From assembly GCA_031772625.1 (NCBI GenBank), contig CM062814.1, forward strand, positions 368,041,781 to 368,105,780: a stretch of 64,000 nucleotides of DNA. Reading direction: 5' to 3'. Shown piece by piece: positions 56,171 through 64,000 of this stretch (positions are counted from its first letter, which is position 1; every line of letters starts with the position of its first letter). Under the pieces are notes generated by a model. That model saw only the letters and a list, made by a program, of their open reading frames with translations. It made no database searches and was not told the origin of the DNA. Made by a program: the position numbers and the translations under genes. This DNA is from Pinus tabuliformis. Lineage: Eukaryota > Streptophyta > Pinopsida > Pinales > Pinaceae.

Positions 56171-56455
56171 AATGTTGCAGACTTGTACAAGTATGAAGGT
56201 GAAACTACAGATGATACATCACAAGATCAAGAGACACAAGAGATTGACTGGGTAAAACAGTTAACCACAGCAAAGGAATTGCAACCAGAAAGAATTTTGG
56301 ACAAAAAGGTGTTTAAGAAAACAAGGAGACAAGAGTACTTCCAGTATTTGGTAAAATGGAAGGATATTCCAACCGATAAAGCTACTTGGCTTACAAAAAA
56401 CATGCTACAGAAATTGGGTAGTTCTGTAGATGAGCTCATGGACAGGAGCCCGTGA
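56171..56455 (+). pseudogene. A2 chromodomain
   Basis: IFNVADLYKYEGETTDDTSQ, then ERILDKKVFKKTRRQEYFQY, LVKWKDIPTDKATWLTKNML, QKLGSSVDELMDRSP and a stop at 56453-56455. YFQYLVKWKD...ATW is the chromodomain core at the integrase end that defines chromoviruses. The frame is open for the whole domain, so it is intact here, while A1 has lost it. Confidence 0.88.
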
Positions 56456-56476
56456 AGAATTTTGTCCTCAGGAATC

Positions 56477-57750
56477 TGATGCGAGAGCATGTGACTTGGA
56501 GGGAAAAATATTAAAACTTATTCCAAAAATCCAAAAAAATATACAGGTAAAAGAGTGGGGTCCTTTAGCCATCAATTTCCATGCTTTTCTAGTTTAAGAT
56601 AAGGATAGAATTAAGAATAAAATCATGTTGTAATAATCGCTTATGGATAAGAGATAAGAAGCCTTATGGATAGTTGCTTTAATCGCTTTATTGTAATTAG
56701 CATGCTTTTATAAGAGATAAAGACTGAGTAAGCTTTATCTAATTATGTTTTAAAAGGAAATAATGAGACGCTCTGAAGAGGTCAATCCCAGATGCATTGT
56801 GACTTTTGAAGAACTTTCTCTGTGCTTTTGAATTCACATTTCTCTGTTAGCTAGTATTTTAATGTGTTTTCACTGGTGATTCTTTTCTTCTGAGCCTTTT
56901 TAATGGTGATTCGGCATTGTTTCCCTATTAATACTTAATTTAAGCTTGCTGATACAGTTTTTCGCTTATATTGGCACACCTGTTTTCCTTATCAGAGTTG
57001 TTGAGTTCTGCAAGCGGAAACTCTGTTTTATATAGGAAATTCATGAAATTAGCTAGTTATATGAAGTTCCAAACCTACTATTTTATTAATTATGGTTCAT
57101 ACCCGTATCGGTTCCAAACCATTATCAAATCGCAGAACCACAAGTGGAGTGGAAGGACCATTGGAACCACTAAAGTCCAAAACTTCGATAACTTAGAATC
57201 AAAATGCTATAGAACAGGGTGAATAAGGCGTTAGGTTCGCGAAGCTGATCACATCGCAAGATCGGTGCAAGAGGAGCCTAGCATTGGGATGATTGGATTC
57301 ACTGATTGCAATCTCCGATAACACTATGTGTTATCGCATCAGAGAAGGGAATATTGGAAGGGCCGATGACTACCGCCGATGGTGTTAATTGCCTTAAAGA
57401 CATTTCTTGATATAAAAGTGTCGATAGTGTATTTTTGTTCCTTTGGAACGAGAAAGACCTATGCCTGTGTATTTTGCATTTAACACGCAGTTTCGTCGCT
57501 TAAAAGAAACGCTATTATATTTTTATAATTTCTAGCGAATTATGGTTCGAAAGGAGGAAAATAGGCCTATGATATGATTTGTGCCTGATAACAAGGGTTG
57601 GGGTGATTAATGGAAAAATTCATGAAGTAGTCGGGCTAATAATAGATGATTGATACCCCTGTTGAAAAAGAAGGAGAAATTCAGCCAGAGTTAGAAGAAA
57701 TTATTTCAGGTTTCGACCACTTGTCTATATTGCCTGCACCCAGGCCACCA
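56477..57750 (+). repeat. A2 3' LTR, 1274 bp
   Basis: TGATGCGAGAGCATG to GGCCACCA, the same length as the 5' LTR and collinear with it throughout. It is followed by TCCAT, the probable second target-site copy, and by B2 sequence. Confidence 0.9.
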
Positions 57751-57975
57751 TCCATGGAGCTTTATAACACAACTCAATGTAGTATTTACATCATACCAAA
57801 CTGCTGAAACCATGAACACCATACTGCTTATTGGAGCTCTATTACACAACTTGATGTAGTATTTACAACATACTGCTTATTGGAGCTTTATAACACATCT
57901 CAACGTAGTATTTACAACATACTTCTTATTGGAGCTTTATAATACAACTCATAGAAGTATTTACATTATACATAG
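57751..57975. repeat. 49-bp tandem repeats in B2 before its polypurine tract
   Basis: Units beginning GGAGCTTTATAACAC or similar start at 57756, 57833, 57882 and 57931; the last three are exactly 49 bp apart. Each contains GTAGTATTTACA and ends TTCTTATT or TGCTTATT. B1 has fewer units at the equivalent place. A2 inserted within the first unit. Confidence 0.85.
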
Positions 57976-59440
57976 AAACCAATCACATTTTTTGAACCTG
58001 CAAAAAAATAAGGATACAAAGGCCGCATCTGATCAATCGTCTCCCATGTAGCTTCATTGGGCCCAAAGTGGTTCAACTGCTCTTTAACTCCCCTAATTAA
58101 TTAGTTCCAGAGCATTAGATATTTCCAATGCAAAATGCACTAAGTATTTTAATGGAATTATCCCTCTGGTTCCACCTAAAATACAAGCCAATCAATCACA
58201 TGACCAAGATCCCAGACATATCTCTTAAGAAATGAAACATGGAAAACATCTTGGAATTTCAGTATTGGTAGTAGTGAAAATTGGTAGTCCACTGGTCCAA
58301 TCCTATCAATTATCTCAAAAGGCCTGCAATACTGAGGTGCCAGCTTCACACATGATCCAATCCTTAAGGATCTCCTCCTGAGCTTTATACGCAAATGCAC
58401 ATGCTCTCCAACCTGAAACTCCTAGAATTTTCTATTTTGATTCGCATAACTCTTCTACCTATGATGTGCTACTTTTAAATCCCTCTTAGTAAATTACATA
58501 TCTTGTTTCATCTCAGCCAACATATCTGGTTCAATCAACACCCAGTTCACTAGATCAATCCAATTAATATGAGTATTACAACTATGACCATAGAGAGCCT
58601 CAAATGGACTCATCCTCAAGGATCCATGATATCCATTATTATATGCAAACTCTACTAGTGGAATATACTCCTCCCACTTCCTGTATTGATGCCTAAAATA
58701 AATCATCAATATGTCATCAATGATCCTATTAACCCTATCTACCTGTCCATTTTTTTGTAGATGATAATGTGTAGTGAAAGCTAACTCTATCCCCAAGCCT
58801 ACAAACAACTCATTCTAAAACTCAGAAGTGAAATTGGCATCACTATTTGATATAATCTTATTGGGAACAACATGCAACCTCACTATATCTTTGATGAATA
58901 ACTGAGCTACCTCAGTATCTAAATTCGTATACTTCACTGCAATGAAGTGAGCTACCTCACTATCTGAATTTGTAAACTTCACTGCAATGAAGTGAGCTAC
59001 CTTTCTCAACCTGTCAACCACAACCATGATGGAATCATGTTGTCTTGACAAACCTATAATGAAGTCCATGCAAATGATTTTGTATTTCCATTCTGATATT
59101 GGAATAGACTGTAATAGACTAGCTATATGGTTACACTTTTCTTTCACCCATTGACTATCCAAACACTTCACAACAAACTCAACCACCTATTTCTTCAAGT
59201 TCAACCAATGATAGAGCTTTTTAAAAGCTATAAAAGTCTTCTATTATCCTAGGTTTCCTAAATACAGCTTTACATGAAACTTCCTCAAGATAAGCTTCTT
59301 GAGATCATTGTTGTCTAACACATAAATCTGATTCCTAGATATGGCCAAGCCATATACTGCGAGGTGATACTTCTCATCCCTATCAACTTCATTGTGCTAT
59401 TGCAATATCCACTTTAGTTGAGATACCTCTCATCATGTTA
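57976..59440 (-). pseudogene. B2 integrase with chromodomain-like tail
   Basis: Coding-strand order: CLDSQWVKEKCNHIASLLQS, YKIICMDFIIGLSRQHDSIM (Asp), VVDRLRKVAHFIAVKFTN, an in-frame duplicated block, SNSDANFTSEF (Asp), FTTHYHLQKNGQVDRVNRII (the catalytic Glu is Asp), VEFAYNNGYHGSLRMSPFEA, LRIGSCVKLAPQYCRPF, FQDVFHVSFLKRYV and the tail LNHFGPNEATWETIDQM. Several stops. The two B copies differ at the catalytic Glu (Lys in B1, Asp here). Confidence 0.82.
58904..58993. repeat. 45-bp in-frame tandem duplication in B2 integrase
   Basis: 58904-58948 and 58949-58993 are copies of one 45-bp block (GAGCTACCTC...AATGAAGT), giving 15 repeated residues (VAHFIAVKFTNSDSE / VAHFIAVKYTNLDTE). A partial third match starts at 58994 (GAGCTACCT). 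B1 has a single copy. The copies differ at six positions by eye, so the duplication is not recent. Confidence 0.92.
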
Positions 59441-59444
59441 CCCT

Positions 59445-59885
59445 ACATTCAATATCTAGTCTCGTGTGTCCCATAAGAGCTCACAGCTAAAATGAGCTTC
59501 ACCTGCACTCTCCTACTAAGGGCATATGTAGCCGTATTCTCCTTTCCCTTGATGTATCTGATCTCAAATTCAAACTCACTGAGGGTAGCCAACCAACTAA
59601 ATTTCCTAACATTTAGATTGTGTTGGTCAAACAAGTACCTTAGCCCACTATGATTACTCATCAAGACAAACCTCCTACCAAGAAGATAATGTATCCACAT
59701 CTTCAGTGTGTGAATGATAGCTTCCAACTCAATATCATGAATCACATAGTTCCTCTAATGCTCATTCAACTTCCTTGACTCATAGCGTACCATCTACCCT
59801 TCCTATATCAGGACTCCACCAAGTCCTTCCTTGTAAGCACATGTACAAACCAAAACTCCTTATCAGTACCTACAATCTTCAAAAC
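59445..59885 (-). pseudogene. B2 RNase H
   Basis: VRYESRKLNEH (a stop), NYVIHDIELEAIIHTLKMWI, HYLLGRRFVLMSNHSGLRYL (B1 has SDH where this has SNH, so one catalytic Asp is lost), NVRKFSWLATLSEFEFEIRY, IKGKENTATYALSRRV. It lies between RT and integrase, as in B1. Confidence 0.78.
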
Positions 59886-60680
59886 TGGAGAATTTGTGAT
59901 CAAATGCTTCAATTTCTCAACAATAACTACAAACTCATTAGTCCACTCAAAATTATTTGCTTTTCTCTACAAATATGTAATAGGATAACCACTTCGTGAG
60001 AAGTTCTTGATGAACCACCTGTAATAACCTACTAGTCCCTTGAATGATCTAACCTCATCCATTTTCCTAGGCGTTGGCAACACCATGATAGCTTTAATAT
60101 TTTCCAGGTCTACTGTTATCCCTTCCTTGGAAAAACGATGTCCCAAGTAATTATGTGAGACTAAAATAAATTGTACTTGTTGATATTGGCATATACCTGA
60201 TACTCTCTCAACAATATCAACACTGCTGGTAGGTTATCTACATGTTCTTCCTCATTCTTGGATTATAGATCAATATATCATCAATAAAAACTATCACAAA
60301 CTTGTGCATGTAAGGCTACAACACATTGTTCATCAATCACATGAAAGTGGCTAGAGCATTGGTAACACTAAAAGGTACCACTGTAAACACATAATTTCCA
60401 TACCTTGTACATAATGAAGTTTTTTAAATGTCTTCTTCTTTGATGCACACTTGATGATATCTTGATCTTAGATAAATCTTTGAGAATACTGCAATTCCCT
60501 TCAACTGATCAAACAAATAATCAATCCGTGGCAATGGATACATGTACTTGATATTCACCTTATTCAGTTCCCTGTAATCGATGCATAATATGAGAGTATC
60601 ATCTTTCTTCTTTCCAAATAATATCGGTGCACCCCAAGGCAATATGCTTAGCCTTATGTATCATTTATCAAGCATTTCCT
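59886..60680 (-). pseudogene. B2 reverse transcriptase
   Basis: [60 protein letters not shown] then a stop, SLCTRYGNYVFTVVPFSVTN, and the catalytic box FIDDILIYN near 60270-60300, which is intact. Downstream parts are frameshifted (FHGLVGYY-like VVHQELLTKWLSYYI). More degraded than the B1 RT. Confidence 0.8.
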
Positions 60681-60899
60681 TAAGCTATAACTTCAATTTC
60701 ACCAACTATGGAGTGCTCATCTTGTAAGGTGCCTTAGATGTTGGTGTTTCTCTCAGTATTAGCTTAATAGAAAATTCCACCTTTATAGGAGGAGGCACCT
60801 CTGAAATCTCTGTAGGAAGCACGTCCTGAAGCTATTGCAAATAATGATATCTCATCAATACTTCCTCATCCTCAACATCCTTCCCTTTGTCACTGGAAA

Positions 60900-61345
60900 T
60901 ATGCAATGCAAATAATAAACATCACTTTCGATAATTACGATTTTTCTACATAGTTGTAACCATTCTCATTGATGTAGCCTTCTTTTCGTGCAAGATTCTC
61001 CTTCTCCATCATCAATAGGCACTTGATAGCATTATCATAGTAGTCCAGTGTAGTCCTATGAATTATCAACCAATCCATGCCAAAAAAAATACTATATGAT
61101 CCCAAAGGAAACACATTTATATGTGTTGATATAGGCATACTATTCAACTAAAATGCACAAGATCTCACCCAATGATGAGTTTTTCTCTTCCCTATAGCCA
61201 ATTACACCTACCAATATTCTATATGCACTTATTTATTCAAGAAACACTTACACCAAGTCATGACTGTTATAACTATAATGAGATCCAGGATCAATAAAAA
61301 TGGAGACAACCTGATCTCAAAGATTACCTTCTATCTCAATAATGG
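60900..61345 (-). pseudogene. B2 aspartic protease
   Basis: Active site FIDPGSHYSYNSHDLV (IDPG codons at 61283-61294) is intact, in the IDPGS form typical of the clade. Then MNSMPISTHINVFPLGSYSI, FFGMDWLIIHRTTLDYYDNA as the second loop. Stops occur after DLV and before MNS. Confidence 0.8.
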
Positions 61346-61399
61346 ATGCTTAATGATTATCCTTCCTGTTATCTATTGCTACATAAAGATGAGGAATAC

Positions 61400-61995
61400 T
61401 CTGCCCAACATCCCCAACTATTTATGCCTCCCGAGCACTGTAAATTTGAGATATGCCACCTTGGTGAAATTGGAATTCACTACGATGATGCTCTCTACCA
61501 AAAGTCCAAGACCTCAAAGCTTTCTTTCCATTATCCTTATTCTGATCCTCAGGTTGAATTCCATGTCCCCTATCAACTGCATTGAACTTCTTATAAGGTT
61601 CTACATTCTCCTTATCACCTGCATCTTGAGGTCTTCGTTGCTTCTTAGCCCACTTTGCTTTAATATTCTCATTACCTTTCCCATACCACTTAGGCTCAGA
61701 CTTGTGCTTAGACTACTCATAACAATGCTTCAGCTTCCTGACGACTTCCTCCAATGACTAAGGTTCATCATACTCAATCAGATCTTTAAATGCTAAAGGA
61801 AGTCCATTTATGAACCTTTAGACCTTTGTCTTCTCATCCTTGAGGGAGGGCACATAACTCAATAGCTCAAGAAATTTGTTCGTGTGCTCTTCATCTGTCA
61901 TGGAACCCATCTTGAACTCGTAGAATTCCTTAGCCTTTGTATCATAGTATCTCTTAGACAAGTACACCTTATATGTAATTTTTTATACATGAACA
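61400..61995 (-). pseudogene. B2 gag
   Basis: Uninterrupted version of the B-family gag. Coding order: YYDTKAKEFYEFKMGSMTDE, HTNKFLELLSYVPSLKDEKT, a stop, INGLPLAFKDLIEYDEP, a stop, SLEEVVRKLKHCYE, KSEPKWYGKGNENIKAKWAK and KQRRPQDAGDKENVEPYKKF. It ends near IVGDVGQSIPHLYVAIDN, which leads to protease. No zinc knuckle was identified. It has only three stops or so and is the best template for the B1 gag pieces. Confidence 0.8.
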
Positions 61996-62370
61996 TTGTA
62001 AGTAAGTTTTATTTTAAAGGATTTTGGCATTATAATAATATAATTCAATCACTTTATACAAACTTAACCACTAAGTAACTTTTAATAATTATATATTCTT
62101 TATCATTTTCGATCAACTTATAAATAAATTGACACCCATTTTAGAAAGTAAGTACCACACGTATCATAACATAATATAGGTTGTGAATTTAGTGCAAGCA
62201 ATCCAATCAATAATACGAAGTGGGGTGACACACTTTCCCTTAATGACACTCTAACTAGACCATGTTGCTCACCTACCCTATTAGACTATTCCTTTCTAGT
62301 TTCAATACATTTCTAGTGGGAAATCCCATTAAGTTAGTTGGTATCCTGGAAGTATATCACATGCGTTCGG
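61996..62370. other. B2 leader sequence
   Basis: Aligns with 34111-34560 of B1. No ORF of note. Similarity ends near GTTGGTATCCTGGAAG. No LTR or primer site was seen. Confidence 0.5.
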
Positions 62371-63906
62371 CTGATATAAAGATTTTATTGAATTAGTGCA
62401 TGCATATCAGATGTATTAGAAGTGAAGTTGATCTGCACAACTTTTATATTATTATTCTAATTCTACTTTATCTCTATACCAAATTAATTCTATTAGAGTC
62501 GGTATCTTCATCCCTCCATCAGTGATCAAATTTCTCTGTTTGCATGCATATTATGTGTCCCATCCGATCAGCTGCATTCAATTAGGTCATGGATCAACTG
62601 ATGGTACTGGTTCATTATTAATTTCCCTCATGGCAGTTACCTGCTGTCCTGTTTTCACATGTTTAGGTCATTTACTATCATTTTGTGTCATTTCATTTTC
62701 AAAAGCTAGTTTTAGGGTTTTAGGTCTCACTAGGTCTAGGGCTTGTCACCATGGTCATCCAAAACTCAGTAAAAGGTCAGCAAGCACATGAGGAGGTTTT
62801 ATAAGTTCATAAGATCATAAATTCACTGATGATATGCTCAATAAATGGTTTTTACAAAACAGAGTTTTTATTTCTATGTACAAATTTTATGTAATTTAAA
62901 GTGTTTTCTATATGTAATAAGTTCCAGATGTTGCCCTTGGTCATCTTTCCAACTCCACCCACTGCAAGAAACAAAAACATCAATTCATTAGCTCATCAAG
63001 TGATCAAGAAGAGTCAAACTACAAATGGAAAAATAGATTTTTTAAAAGAGAAGTGACTAAGACATTAGAAACGTGGGTTTGGTAGATGAAAAAATTAAAG
63101 CAAGGAGATATAAAAGATCATTTATGCATTTGAAGTCTTGATTTTTTGTAAGAGAGGGAGCTAAAGGAAAAATCGCGATTTTGGAGGAAAGAGGCAAAAG
63201 ACTGAGCACAACACTGAAAGTTCACCGACGTTACACACCTAGGCTCTCGCACTGCACACCTACCTTGTGTTGCGCACCTGGCGTAGTTTTTACATTGCAA
63301 ATCGTTTGGGCACTGTGCATACAAAGTGCGCTGTGCACCTAAGAGGAAACGCTATGCACCTGTCTGTAGAGCTTCAAAATTATTTTCATCACCTTCCTCA
63401 GCTTCAAAACTTCACAATTGACTTCTTAACAAGTAAGTGAAGCTGCACATCCTGTCTAGCAAGGAATTTTTCATCAGTGGTGGTGATTTATATGTCAAAA
63501 ACACTAAACCCTAGCTGTCTCCAAATTGACTTGTAAATTTTGCATAGGGTATTTTCTTCTATTGTTTTTATTACCCTTTTATTATCTTTCCACACCTCAT
63601 GCCCTTTAACTAAAATTCCCTAAAACCCTTTCCCTTTCCCTCTCCCAACATTATTAGCACTCACTTCCCAAACCACATTTCCATTTACCAAACCCTAATC
63701 CTATACTATATTCCCAAACCATAATTCACATTTTCTATCCCCTTGCTACATCTATTCCATTGTCTAAACCCTCCTCTACAGTCATAATATTAGTCATTCC
63801 CTCATTTCCCAAGAGAAAAACAGTAGTCATTTCCTACATAAATTATTCACCCTCATACTTATAAAATCTCTTCATACTTATCAATTTTCACTCCAAATTC
63901 ACAAGC
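62371..63906. other. No gene recognised; GTGCACCT-rich patch
   Basis: AT-rich and unassigned. 63230-63362 has repeated variants of GTGCACCT / GCGCACCT / ATGCACCT with GCACTGTGCA half-palindromes. 63600-63830 is C/T-rich on the plus strand. No conserved protein was seen in any frame. Confidence 0.45.
63860..63867 (+). promoter_or_regulatory. Possible TATA box
   Basis: TATAAAAT, 40 bp upstream of ATG 63907, in a pyrimidine-rich context similar to plant core promoters. Suggestive only. Confidence 0.35.
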
Positions 63907-64000
63907 ATGGAGACATACTCAGCATATGAGAGGGATGATGAAACTGTTAGTGATTCTTCCCAAGAAACTCATGTACCAAGGAAACCACATAAAGGAGGGA
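63907..64000 (+). CDS. Possible 5' end of an ORF running off the window
   Basis: ATG in good plant context (AAGCATGG) opens a frame METYSAYERDDETVSDSSQE, continuing at least 31 codons to the window edge without a stop. The composition is acidic and Ser-rich, with no recognised domain. It could be the start of a host gene or of another element's gag. The upstream TATA-like motif is the only further support. Confidence 0.3.
   Translation, partial: METYSAYERDDETVSDSSQETHVPRKPHKGG

Overview
The window looks like repeat-dominated intergenic DNA from a seed plant with a large genome. A gymnosperm or another repeat-rich plant is my guess, at low confidence. I see no intact host gene, no rRNA or tRNA, and no bacterial-type feature. 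Nearly all the sequence I can assign belongs to LTR retrotransposons of the Ty3/Gypsy type. All are decayed by stop codons and frameshifts, and many are inserted inside one another. Every functional call below comes from reading translations and repeats by eye; no database search was run.

Left third (1-22.2 kb, plus strand). A Tat-lineage element supplies a protease fragment (1-594) and then an extra RNase H, reverse transcriptase, RNase H and integrase (7066-10.8 kb). It is split by a minus-strand chromovirus, A1 (600-7060, perfect 5-bp target duplication AATCT). A Reina-type chromovirus (10974-16835) sits just past its integrase. Beyond lie a GCGAC-rich low-complexity stretch (17.86-18.24 kb) and a long decayed ORF with a coiled coil (18.9-22.2 kb) that I cannot assign to a family.

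Middle (22.9-37.2 kb, minus strand). B1 is a Tekay/Del-like chromovirus. It is interrupted in its gag by a gag-only, non-autonomous LTR element (28159-33801) whose 2-kb LTRs contain four ~170-bp tandem units. A second copy of the same family, B2, starts with the LTR ending at 37221.

Right half (37.2-62.4 kb). This is a three-level nest. B2 (minus) contains A2 (37294-57750, plus, same family as A1). A2 contains in its integrase a Tat-derived non-autonomous element (42551-55830). That innermost element is the most interesting object here. It encodes Gag, an aspartic protease with an Asp-Glu-Gly active site and a lone RNase H, but no visible reverse transcriptase or integrase. It carries an antisense extra ORF with a convincing GT-AG intron. 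Its 5' end is a ~710-bp inverted duplication of R-U5-primer-binding-site around a 53-bp loop, with TTCCC/GGGAA microhomology at the fold point, as expected from snap-back self-priming of nascent minus-strand cDNA before integration.

The last 1.6 kb has no recognisable element. It ends with a TATA-box-like motif and a short ORF that runs off the window (63907-64000).
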